Shown in pieces: positions 1-5,799 of a DNA stretch of 5,799 nt. The stretch spans positions 1 to 5,799 of the forward strand of contig CAZISM010000231.1 of NCBI GenBank assembly GCA_964541895.1, written 5' to 3'. Made by a program: the position numbers and the translations under genes. Each line of letters begins with the position of its first letter. The first letter of the stretch is position 1. The notes below the pieces were generated by a model that saw only the letters and a program-made list of their open reading frames with translations, made no database searches and was not told where the DNA came from. This DNA comes from CAZISM01 sp964541895 (lineage in GTDB: Bacteria > Zhuqueibacterota > Zhuqueibacteria > Residuimicrobiales > Residuimicrobiaceae).

Positions 1-444
1 GAATACCTGGGTTCGACGCCGACGCTCAGCATTCGCTCCGGCGCCGTCTGCCGGAGCGGCGAAATCACCCGGTGGCAAAAAACATTGGGCTTTTTTCGAA
101 TTTTTTCTGTAAATAGGAACAATATCGAATACAGTCCGCCGTTGCGGTTCTGCAAAAATCCTACGGCGCCTTACCATAAACTGGAACTCAACCTCACGCT
201 GGCGTTTACAGAAGCGAATGACGGCTCGTCGTCGTACAACAAAGCTGTGCTGAACAACGCCTTTCCCGTCGATCTGGAACAATGCCGAATTCGTTTTGTC
301 ATGAATCAAGGTGATTATGCCGTAACCGGAGCGATTATTGAACAGGTCATCGAGAGCAGTCGCGTTACTGTTGTCGATGTGCGTGCCACTGTCGCAGCAA
401 ATGCTCAGTCGGTGGTTATTATCAAAAGAAAACAGAACAGGTGA
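1..444 (+). CDS. C-terminal part of an unrecognised protein (5' end outside window)
   Basis: The frame is open from the first base to the TGA at 442-444, giving 147 residues, so the gene most likely starts upstream of the window. An internal TTG at 85 could act as a start, but no convincing ribosome binding site precedes it. I do not recognise the family. From about residue 60 the sequence alternates hydrophobic and polar residues (LELNLTLAF, CRIRFVM, VTVVDVRATV, SVVIIK), which suggests a beta-sandwich or Ig-like C-terminal domain of the kind often appended to secreted enzymes. No catalytic motif or membrane segment is visible. The stop overlaps the start region of the phosphoesterase gene, so the two are probably cotranscribed and translationally coupled. 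Three 60-base blocks counted by hand are 45-48% GC, lower than the following genes. The reading before about base 120 is less certain because it crosses a T-rich stretch. Confidence 0.55.
   Translation, partial: EYLGSTPTLSIRSGAVCRSGEITRWQKTLGFFRIFSVNRNNIEYSPPLRFCKNPTAPYHKLELNLTLAFTEANDGSSSYNKAVLNNAFPVDLEQCRIRFVMNQGDYAVTGAIIEQVIESSRVTVVDVRATVAANAQSVVIIKRKQNR
34..58. repeat. Perfect 9-bp inverted repeat inside the first partial gene
   Basis: CGCTCCGGC (34-42) and GCCGGAGCG (50-58) are exact reverse complements around a 7-base loop. T-runs occur at 91-96 and 101-106, too far away for a normal intrinsic terminator. The repeat lies inside the open frame, so it may simply be coding sequence, or it may mark the end of another unit if the true gene begins near 85. 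Confidence 0.35.
439..444 (+). promoter_or_regulatory. Ribosome binding site of the metallophosphoesterase gene
   Basis: AGGTGA at 439-444 matches the 3' part of the Shine-Dalgarno consensus and lies two bases before the ATG at 447, which places the anti-Shine-Dalgarno pairing at a usable distance. It includes the TGA of the upstream gene, a typical translational-coupling arrangement. It favours ATG 447 over the GTG at 441, which lies within this site and has only an A-rich stretch upstream. Confidence 0.55.
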
Positions 445-446
445 CT

Positions 447-1436
447 ATGAAAAGAAACACATCGTTTTGGGGATGGTTGCTGCTTGTGCTGCTCCCTGTG
501 AGCAGCCTAATCGGCAAGGACAGGTCAGACACCCTGACCCTGCTGCACATCTCCGACACCCATATCAGCTTTGCCGCCAACTATCACCCCATGCTCGACA
601 GCATCCGCGCACCCAAAAACTGTGACCCGGCGCTGCTGGACAGGTTCTTGCGAGAGATGCCCAAAAAGGTCCACGCCGATCTGGTCGTCCACACCGGCGA
701 CATGGTGGATTTTTATGAAGCCGAAACCAGCGATCAGAACGATACCTTCCTGGCCACCCAGATCGAACAATTCGCTGATCTGGTGCACGCCGCTCCGGTG
801 CCGTTGCTGGCGGTGCTGGGCAACCATGACATCAGCAGTTACTGGATCAAGGAACAGGAACGATCGCTGGCCGCGTTCCAGCTGCAGGCGCAAATGGCCC
901 GCGCGACCTGGATCCGCAATATCCCCTGCTTCCGCGAGGGGATCTATTATCATCGGACCTTTCTGGTCGCCGCTACCCGCTATCATTTTATGTTCCTGGA
1001 TAACGGCTATGCCCTCAATAATGGAGCCTTTCTCGACAAAGCGCAGCTGGACTGGCTGGACCACGAGCTCAGCCAGACCGGCAAAGAGCCGGTGATTTTT
1101 TTTATGCACCGCTACCTGCCTAGCCTGGATTATAACCAGGACGGTTCGGCGTTTGCACCCGCCGCCGCGTCGGTGCTCAACGACTCCACCTGCGCCACCG
1201 GCTTCCTGCGCATCTGCAACGAACACCCCAACATTCAACTCTTCCTGGTCGGACATGGCCACAATCGTAAAAGCGAAAACATCCCCTTCCCGAACGGCCA
1301 CAAAATATTGCAGCTCATAACCGGCGGATTCGTCAATAGCACCAATAACTGGCGCATCATAACCTGCAGCGAAGAGGGTTTGCACATCTCCGCCCCCGGC
1401 ACCGATGCCGTGGAATGGCGAATTTCAAACGACTAG
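447..1436 (+). CDS. Secreted calcineurin-like metallophosphoesterase
   Basis: The predicted product (329 residues) hydrolyses phosphate mono- or diesters with a two-metal centre; the substrate is unknown. Residues 1-22 form a signal peptide (basic MKR, then the WGWLLLVLLPVSS core), so it should act in the periplasm or outside the cell. The calcineurin-like signature is complete and in order: D37-T-H39 after strand TLLHIS, G84-D85 in HTGDMVD, G125-N126-H127-D128, H221 in FFMHRYLP, and H270-G-H272 in LVGHGHN. These are the usual metal ligands and the catalytic His. The length fits a single-domain enzyme with a short C-terminal beta extension. I chose ATG 447 because of the AGGTGA site; GTG 441 would add only two residues. 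It follows the first partial gene with overlapping signals and precedes a polysaccharide lyase by 173 bases. This suggests dephosphorylation of a glycan or nucleotide released outside the cell, but that role is inferred from context only. Confidence 0.9.
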   Translation: MKRNTSFWGWLLLVLLPVSSLIGKDRSDTLTLLHISDTHISFAANYHPMLDSIRAPKNCDPALLDRFLREMPKKVHADLVVHTGDMVDFYEAETSDQNDTFLATQIEQFADLVHAAPVPLLAVLGNHDISSYWIKEQERSLAAFQLQAQMARATWIRNIPCFREGIYYHRTFLVAATRYHFMFLDNGYALNNGAFLDKAQLDWLDHELSQTGKEPVIFFMHRYLPSLDYNQDGSAFAPAAASVLNDSTCATGFLRICNEHPNIQLFLVGHGHNRKSENIPFPNGHKILQLITGGFVNSTNNWRIITCSEEGLHISAPGTDAVEWRISND

Positions 1437-1498
1437 CACCGCTGCCGTCCACGCCCGCGTCAGCCGCGAAACAAAGTTCCGGCATCGACAAATTACTC

Positions 1499-1527
1499 TT
1501 GAACAAATACCTCTTTGGCGTTACATT
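1499..1527 (+). promoter_or_regulatory. Candidate sigma70-type promoter for the lyase gene
   Basis: TTGAAC (1499-1504) and TACATT (1522-1527) are separated by exactly 17 bases, and each matches its consensus at four of six positions. Transcription would begin near 1534, directly at the hairpin below. The stretch from 1437 to 1498 holds no other signal that I can see. If the organism is Bacteroidota-like, its promoter consensus differs and this assignment would weaken. Confidence 0.3.
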
Positions 1528-1533
1528 CCAAAT

Positions 1534-1560
1534 GGCGGAACAGGATCAGGCTGTTCCGCC
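1534..1560 (+). repeat. 10-bp perfect hairpin in the leader of the lyase gene
   Basis: GGCGGAACAG (1534-1543) and CTGTTCCGCC (1551-1560) are exact reverse complements around the 7-base loop GATCAGG. No T-run follows (the next bases are CCGACGCC), so it is not a standard intrinsic terminator. It lies 50 bases before the lyase ATG. It could stabilise the 5' end of the lyase mRNA, act as an RNA-processing or attenuation element after the phosphoesterase gene, or bind a dimeric regulator as DNA. Confidence 0.6.
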
Positions 1561-1595
1561 CCGACGCCCCTGTCAGCCGTTCATGCCTAACCAGC

Positions 1596-1602
1596 AGAGG
1601 AA
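1596..1602 (+). promoter_or_regulatory. Ribosome binding site of the lyase gene
   Basis: AGAGGAA is followed by a 7-base spacer and ATG 1610. This site decides the start: the same frame is open upstream as far as 1415, but only 1610 has a good ribosome binding site and puts a signal peptide at the N-terminus. Confidence 0.7.
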
Positions 1603-1609
1603 CCTACAC

Positions 1610-4024
1610 ATGCACAACAGGATCCGACCGATAGCAGCCCTCATGTTTTTGTTGGCTGTTTTTTCATCCCATGCCCAAAGCGGGGCCCTGGACCGATCAG
1701 GGCCGGTGATCACCATCCACTCCGACCCCTACCAGATCGGCAACCAGTGGTATTGCCCGCTGTGCAGAAAACCGGTGGAACACGGCGACCGCTCGCACAT
1801 CGATCCCAGGCTCCGCCTTTCTGAATGGCACGACGTGTATATCGACAGCAGCTATTTTCACGACCACATCCGCTATATCACCGACGAAGAACTGGTGCGC
1901 AGCCTGCATATCAAAGAGCTCGACAAGGATTTAAAACAGGCCCTGGCGGCCAAGGCGTACGACAGAGTCTCCACCCTGCTCTACCGCTATTTTACGACGC
2001 GAAAAGACAACCAGCGACTCTCCTCCTACGATCCGGCCAATAAAAAATATTTCACCACCACGGCGGAATTCCTGCAGGAGGTGCGCCAGGACACCGCCAG
2101 GTTCAACCGTATCGTGCGTTCGGCCAACACCTTTTATTCACCCGCAAAAGGCTATACCCTCTATGATGTAAACTGGGGCGCACACATCGATTTCAACCAC
2201 AACTATCGCCAGGCCTCCAAATGGGGCGTACACTATCTCAGCGTCCTCGACGATCAGATCAATTATTTCCTTCTCCAGCGCCATCCCGCGACGGCGCGGG
2301 CCTTTGAAAGCCTGTTCAATCAATGGTACGATCAACTCGACGACATCCGCATCGAACACGCCACCAATCACGCCAAGGTTTACGACATCGTCTGGTATGA
2401 ACTGGGGCTGGCCAACCGAACACAGCGACTGATCGACGCCCATCGGGTGTTTGTCCACGAGCTGTCGCCGGAAACCAATAAACGGCTGCTGAAGAACATT
2501 CTCGGCTCGGCACGCTGGCTGGAGCAGTGCCTCATCAAAACACCGTTCCATCCCTACAACTGGCAGACCCACACCTCCTTTACCCTCTCCTACATCGCGC
2601 TGGCTTATCCGGAATTCAGCGAATCCGCCGGCTGGGTGGAGCGGAGCAGAAATAACATGGTGCTGCATCTCGAGAACGATATCATGGACGACGGCGGCTA
2701 TGTGGAACGTACGCCCAGCTATGCAGAATACATGTACTCTATTTTTTATCGCTACATGCTGATGATGCAGTATTTTAAAAACGATCCCACGATGATGAAC
2801 CAATATCTGAGCCGGATCGAAAAATACATCGAGTTCTTTGTTTTAACCACCAGTCCACTTGCCGTCAATCCGCCGTTCAACGACGCCCACCGTAACAAGA
2901 ACCTGGTGCGGGTGTTTAAAGAGATGGGCGAGTTTTTCCGGCGCGGCGATTTCATCGGCGCCATTCGGCAGGAACTGTCGCCGGCCACCATCGCTTCGCT
3001 CAGCGTCAAACCCGTGGACCCGGCGACGAAATCCATCGACTTTCCCGATTCCAAATTCTGTGTGATGCGGGATTCCTGGGATGCCAAATCGCTGTTCATG
3101 ATCATCAACTATGGTGAATTTCGCAACCACTGCCATTACGATCATCTGGATTTCGAAATCTATGCCAACGCCATGCCCATCGCCCTCGATGCCGGCATCG
3201 GCAAATTCGGCTATGTGGATACCCTGCAGGTGACCTGGTACAAACATCCGCTGTCGCACAACATGCTCACCATCAACGAAGCCATTCCGGAAAAACTGGA
3301 CAAACCGGGGTACGACAAGATCTGGTCCGCGCAGCAACACAGCGAATATTTTGCCGCCACGCACGACGGCTATATGCGCTATCAGCAAACCCGGCACCGC
3401 CGCCACATCGTTTTCAGCAAAAAACGCTACTGGCTGATCGTGGATCAGGTGTTTACCGGCCTAAAAGACAAACAGATCGATTTCAATTTGCATACACCCT
3501 GCGCGATGTCTGACATCGCCGACGGTTTTATATCAACCGGCCGCAAGGGATTTGTCATCAAACAGGTGCATTCGGAACAGGCCGACGTCGAGAAAATCAA
3601 ATCCAGCGGCGAAGCCGATCTCGGCGGACTGCCCGGCGAACCGGACCATCGTCGCATCGACTGGCTTATCTTTCGCAAACGCTCCAGCGGCCGGGAAGTA
3701 AAAGATCGCATGGCTACGCTGATCCTGCCGTTTGCGGAAAACGATACCGTCGCCGCTGCGGCCAGGCTGGAAAAAGCAGAGCTGCAGGACAAGGACGCCA
3801 TGGCTTTCAGGGTAACAACAGGCGACCGTGAGGATCTGATCGTGTTGTCCGACGGCACCCAGCGAACGTTCACAGCGCAAATCCAGGGCGATTTCAGGAT
3901 GGGCTTTTTCAGTTACAAAGGCGGCGAGCTGGTGTATGCCGGTTTTGCAGATGTGGGGAAATTTAATCTGGCAGGAAAGGTGAGCCGCACCTTTAGTGCA
4001 AGACAGGATTTTGAATTACCATAA
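1610..4024 (+). CDS. Secreted heparinase II/III family polysaccharide lyase
   Basis: The predicted product (804 residues) cleaves an acidic polysaccharide by beta-elimination, as this fold does in heparinases and oligo-alginate lyases; the actual substrate cannot be read. Residues 1-23 form a signal peptide (HNRIRP, then the IAALMFLLAVFSS core, likely cut after SHA). Residues 85-460 are helix-rich and fit the alpha/alpha toroid, with N317-W318 and DGGYVERTPSY (361-371, candidate catalytic Tyr371). Residues 475-800 fit the heparinase II/III beta-sandwich: H507-C-H509-Y-D511 with L513 and F515, then D527-A-G529, and H550-N551 in the SHNMLTIN segment. By analogy with Pedobacter heparinase II, H509, D527 and H550 could hold a structural zinc. 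C49, C52, H58 and H63 form an unusual N-terminal cluster. The length is typical of larger family members. The gene follows the phosphoesterase on the same strand and ends at a convergent hairpin. Alternative starts at 1415 or 1583 would bury the signal peptide. Confidence 0.88.
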   Translation: MHNRIRPIAALMFLLAVFSSHAQSGALDRSGPVITIHSDPYQIGNQWYCPLCRKPVEHGDRSHIDPRLRLSEWHDVYIDSSYFHDHIRYITDEELVRSLHIKELDKDLKQALAAKAYDRVSTLLYRYFTTRKDNQRLSSYDPANKKYFTTTAEFLQEVRQDTARFNRIVRSANTFYSPAKGYTLYDVNWGAHIDFNHNYRQASKWGVHYLSVLDDQINYFLLQRHPATARAFESLFNQWYDQLDDIRIEHATNHAKVYDIVWYELGLANRTQRLIDAHRVFVHELSPETNKRLLKNILGSARWLEQCLIKTPFHPYNWQTHTSFTLSYIALAYPEFSESAGWVERSRNNMVLHLENDIMDDGGYVERTPSYAEYMYSIFYRYMLMMQYFKNDPTMMNQYLSRIEKYIEFFVLTTSPLAVNPPFNDAHRNKNLVRVFKEMGEFFRRGDFIGAIRQELSPATIASLSVKPVDPATKSIDFPDSKFCVMRDSWDAKSLFMIINYGEFRNHCHYDHLDFEIYANAMPIALDAGIGKFGYVDTLQVTWYKHPLSHNMLTINEAIPEKLDKPGYDKIWSAQQHSEYFAATHDGYMRYQQTRHRRHIVFSKKRYWLIVDQVFTGLKDKQIDFNLHTPCAMSDIADGFISTGRKGFVIKQVHSEQADVEKIKSSGEADLGGLPGEPDHRRIDWLIFRKRSSGREVKDRMATLILPFAENDTVAAAARLEKAELQDKDAMAFRVTTGDREDLIVLSDGTQRTFTAQIQGDFRMGFFSYKGGELVYAGFADVGKFNLAGKVSRTFSARQDFELP

Positions 4025-4079
4025 CGTGTGGATACCCATGCAAGGTTTACGCTAATACCCTCATCGAGCGATGGTCGAT

Positions 4080-4100
4080 GCCGAAGCGTCCCGCTTCGGC
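4080..4100. terminator. Hairpin between convergent genes, likely transcription terminator
   Basis: GCCGAAGCG (4080-4088) and CGCTTCGGC (4092-4100) are perfect 9-bp arms around a 3-base loop. It lies 55 bases after the lyase stop and 20 bases from the reductase stop on the other strand. Neither side has a strong T-run (GCCAGTTTAG follows on the plus strand), so it may be a weak bidirectional terminator or a 3'-end stabilising hairpin. Nothing else was seen in this 96-base gap. Confidence 0.5.
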
Positions 4101-4120
4101 GCCAGTTTAGCACGAAACGC

Positions 4121-5110
4121 TCAACGCGGATTTTTGATAAGCAGCCGGCCGTCATGGCGGGCATACATGGTATCCCAATCAGCGACCAGGGCGGCGACCT
4201 CCATGCCGATATCACCGGCCAGCCGGCGATCATTGTCGCTGAGCGCCCAGCCGACCGCGCCCAAATTTTCCGTCATCTGGGCACGGGTTTTGGCGCCGAC
4301 AATGGCCGCGGTAACACCCGATTGCTGTAACACCCAGTTGATGGCTGTCTGCGCGGCGGATTTGCCATAGTCCAGGCCAAGTTTTTCAATGCTCCTGGCG
4401 GCCTCAACGGCCGCAGCAAAGGTCCTGCCTTGAAACAGCGGCACCGCCTGCGGCCGCTGATCATCTGCATCAAAGCGCCACCCTGCACTGAACTTGGCTG
4501 TGAGCAAGCCCTGCGCGATCGAGCTGTAGCTGAGAACGGCAATGCCATGGTCACAGCAGAACGGCAGCAGACCGGCCTCTATCTGCCGCCAGAACAGACT
4601 GTAGCAGGGCTGCACCACATCCACCGGACCGGCCTGCAAAGCTCTCTGCAGGTGCGCCACCGTGAAATTGGACACGCCGATGGCGCGGATCAGCCCGCGC
4701 TCTTTCAAGCCCAGCAGCTCTTCCATATTCTCTTCAACCGCTATATCCGGATGCGGCCAGTGGATAAAATAGAGGTCGATAAACTCGCTGCCGAGCCGGC
4801 GCAGATTTTGTACCACCGTCTTTTCGGCCTGCCCCTTTCTCAGGTGTTCTGCGGTCGCCTTGGTAGAGATGAAAACTTTGTCGCGCAGGTCGGCCAGGGC
4901 TGTTTTCAGCAACACTTCGGAATGGCCCTCGCCGTAGCCGGCGGCGGTATCGAAAAAATTGATACCGCCTTCCACGGCGCAGGCCATCATGTCGATATAG
5001 GTTTCGTCACTCAGCGTTTGCCCCCACTCTGCGCCGCCACCAGCAGCCCAGCACCCCAGAACCATCCGCGACACGTTCATATCCGTACCGCCGAGTCGTA
5101 TGTAATCCAT
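4121..5110 (-). CDS. Aldo/keto reductase
   Basis: The predicted product (329 residues) is a cytoplasmic NAD(P)H-dependent carbonyl/alcohol oxidoreductase with a TIM-barrel fold; no signal peptide is present. The catalytic tetrad is intact: D54 and Y59 (FFDTAAGYG), K84 (ISTK) and H117 (FIHWP). Cofactor-binding segments follow in the usual order: GVSNF (145-149), Q167 with Y170, YSSIAQGLLT (195-204), and VGAKTRAQMTENLGA (271-285), which contacts the adenosine phosphate in this family. The N-terminus (RLGGTDMNVSRMVLGCWAAGG) is typical of the IolS/YhdN-like stress-type reductases. The length is normal and no key residue is missing. Start ATG 5110 is preceded by GAGGTGG at a 6-base spacing. It has its own promoter, and a terminator separates it from the nitrilase-like gene, so it is probably monocistronic. 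The physiological substrate is unknown. It may reduce sugar-derived aldehydes near the lyase locus, but that is context inference only. Confidence 0.92.
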   Translation of the reverse strand: MDYIRLGGTDMNVSRMVLGCWAAGGGAEWGQTLSDETYIDMMACAVEGGINFFDTAAGYGEGHSEVLLKTALADLRDKVFISTKATAEHLRKGQAEKTVVQNLRRLGSEFIDLYFIHWPHPDIAVEENMEELLGLKERGLIRAIGVSNFTVAHLQRALQAGPVDVVQPCYSLFWRQIEAGLLPFCCDHGIAVLSYSSIAQGLLTAKFSAGWRFDADDQRPQAVPLFQGRTFAAAVEAARSIEKLGLDYGKSAAQTAINWVLQQSGVTAAIVGAKTRAQMTENLGAVGWALSDNDRRLAGDIGMEVAALVADWDTMYARHDGRLLIKNPR

Positions 5111-5116
5111 CTGACG

Positions 5117-5123
5117 CCACCTC
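5117..5123 (-). promoter_or_regulatory. Ribosome binding site of the aldo/keto reductase gene
   Basis: On the minus strand GAGGTGG lies 6 bases before the ATG that ends at 5110. It is a strong Shine-Dalgarno match and supports this start. Confidence 0.75.
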
Positions 5124-5135
5124 GCATCATCTATT

Positions 5136-5164
5136 ATTGTATCACATGTTACTGTTCGTGCAAA
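5136..5164 (-). promoter_or_regulatory. Extended -10 promoter of the aldo/keto reductase gene
   Basis: On the minus strand TTTGCA (5164-5159) is followed by a 17-base spacer and TACAAT (5141-5136), a five-of-six match to the -10 consensus. TGA directly before it completes an extended TGn -10 element. Transcription would start near 5129, leaving a leader of about 20 bases that contains the ribosome binding site. Confidence 0.5.
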
Positions 5165-5170
5165 ATGGTC

Positions 5171-5200
5171 AAAAAGCGCCGGACACCTTTGCGATGTCCG
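5171..5200 (-). terminator. Intrinsic terminator after the nitrilase-like gene
   Basis: Read on the minus strand, CGGACA (5200-5195) pairs with TGTCCG (5185-5180) across a 9-base loop. GCGC and a run of five T (5175-5171) follow, then a further TTTT a few bases on. It lies about 78 bases past the nitrilase-like stop and just before the reductase promoter. The stem is only 6 bp and the T-run is offset by four bases, so strength is uncertain. A second copy of the left arm nearby offers an alternative 7-bp pairing. Confidence 0.5.
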
Positions 5201-5277
5201 ATATTTACTTCAGGCTTGTCCGGGTCAGGGATTTTGCAATCATGGCCCAACAGCGTTTCGCGCTCAGCCTTCAGCCA

Positions 5278-5799
5278 TCAGGGTTCCAGCGCCGGCCCTT
5301 GCCGTTCCCTGTACCAGAAAAAGCTTTCCGGCCTGTTTTCCCAGGTCCGCATCTCCTGCGCCAGCAGGTCGTACAAGCCGTCATCCATCGAATTCCTGGC
5401 GCTGCGACGGCCGGCTGAAGAATGGTTCAATGTTCCGCCCGGATAAGGATAGGCCGGCCGGCGATCGTTCAGATCGATGCGGGCCGACACCAGGCCGTCG
5501 TTCGTTTCTGCCATGATCCGGCCCTTGCTATCGACGATCATGGCTTTCATTTCCAGCGATGAAGCCGCCACATACACTCTGTTGTCCAGCGCCCGTGCAT
5601 GCATAAGCAGAGGTTCATAGGCCTCATTGGGCACCAGCACTAATTCGGCACCGCGCAACGCCAGCAATTTGTGAATCTCTCCGTACCAGTTGTCATAGCA
5701 AATAACGATGCCCACCTTGCCAAAATCCAGATCAAATACAGGATACTCATGCCCCGGGCTTAATCCCTGCAGCATCTCTTCCGGCCAGAACGGATGGGT
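5278..5799 (-). CDS. C-terminal part of a nitrilase-superfamily carbon-nitrogen hydrolase
   Basis: The frame is open from the right edge to the TGA at 5280-5278, giving 173 residues; the N-terminal part lies outside the window. The superfamily hydrolyses non-peptide C-N bonds of nitriles, amides or carbamoyl compounds with a Glu-Lys-Cys triad. C34 of the visible part, in GIVICYDNWYGE, is the likely nucleophile. The fragment opens THPFWPEE, which resembles the residues just after the catalytic Lys (usual pattern K-x-H), so that Lys is probably encoded just past the window edge. ELVLVPNEA (52-60), the RALDNRVYVAAS segment (69-80) and MIVDSKGRIMAE (87-98) match the conserved core strands. Oddities are Y-G where F-P is common after the Cys, a short loop between residues 80 and 87, and a polar C-terminal extension of about 50 residues. 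The substrate is unknown. A terminator separates it from the reductase gene. Confidence 0.82.
   Translation of the reverse strand, partial: THPFWPEEMLQGLSPGHEYPVFDLDFGKVGIVICYDNWYGEIHKLLALRGAELVLVPNEAYEPLLMHARALDNRVYVAASSLEMKAMIVDSKGRIMAETNDGLVSARIDLNDRRPAYPYPGGTLNHSSAGRRSARNSMDDGLYDLLAQEMRTWENRPESFFWYRERQGPALEP

Noticed and set aside
525..1385. Long minus-strand open frame (286 codons) opposite the phosphoesterase
   Set aside because: It mirrors a gene with complete metallophosphoesterase motifs, has no recognisable domain, and long antisense frames are expected in GC-rich coding DNA.
1534..1560. Intrinsic terminator after the phosphoesterase
   Set aside because: The stem is strong, but it is followed by C/G-rich sequence with no T-run, so a plain Rho-independent terminator is not supported.
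1415..1609. N-terminal extension of the lyase from an upstream ATG at 1415 or 1583
   Set aside because: The frame is open, but 1415 overlaps the phosphoesterase end, the stretch contains the hairpin and candidate promoter, and either start would place the signal peptide away from the N-terminus. ATG 1610 has a good ribosome binding site.
2138..3406. Minus-strand open frames (2138-2803 and 2843-3406) opposite the lyase
   Set aside because: Low-complexity His/Val/Gly-rich translations with no motif, lying fully inside the lyase gene.
4430..5446. Plus-strand open frame of 338 codons opposite the aldo/keto reductase and beyond
   Set aside because: It is a shadow of a reductase with an intact catalytic tetrad. 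Its translation is rich in Arg, His and Gln with no domain, and it runs through the minus-strand promoter and terminator.
5278..5775. Internal ATG at 5775 as the true start of the nitrilase-like gene
   Set aside because: The frame stays open to the window edge, the residues before this Met fit the conserved region after the catalytic Lys, and starting here would remove the Glu and Lys of the triad.

Overview
The window holds four protein-coding regions in two convergent blocks. Two of them are cut by the window edges. The DNA is moderately GC-rich (60-base blocks counted by hand in the complete genes are about 52-65% GC). Secreted polysaccharide-lyase and phosphoesterase proteins with classical signal peptides suggest an environmental, probably Gram-negative, glycan-degrading bacterium. 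An FCB-type or candidate-phylum genome such as KSB1 would fit, but this is an impression from protein style and not a placement. No RNA genes, mobile elements or CRISPR repeats were seen.

Plus-strand block (1-4024). The first 444 bases are the C-terminal end of an unrecognised, probably beta-rich protein. Its stop codon overlaps the start region of a secreted calcineurin-like metallophosphoesterase (447-1436) with a complete set of metal-binding motifs. A 173-base gap follows, with a candidate promoter and a perfect 10-bp hairpin. Next is a secreted heparinase II/III-type polysaccharide lyase of 804 residues (1610-4024). These genes read as part of a glycan-utilisation locus. The lyase would cleave an acidic polysaccharide and the phosphoesterase could remove phosphate groups, but no substrate can be read from the sequence.

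The 96-base convergent gap (4025-4120) contains a 9-bp hairpin that probably ends transcription from one or both sides.

Minus-strand block (5799-4121). The C-terminal 173 residues of a nitrilase-superfamily carbon-nitrogen hydrolase enter from the right edge. Downstream of its stop lies a hairpin with a T-run, then an extended -10 promoter, then an aldo/keto reductase (4121-5110) with an intact catalytic tetrad. The terminator-then-promoter order suggests that the reductase is transcribed on its own.

I do not see a clearly new system. The points most worth a second look are the phosphoesterase-lyase pairing, a Cys/His cluster at the lyase N-terminus, the hairpin at the predicted 5' end of the lyase transcript, the shortened nitrilase loop, and the lower GC of the first partial gene.
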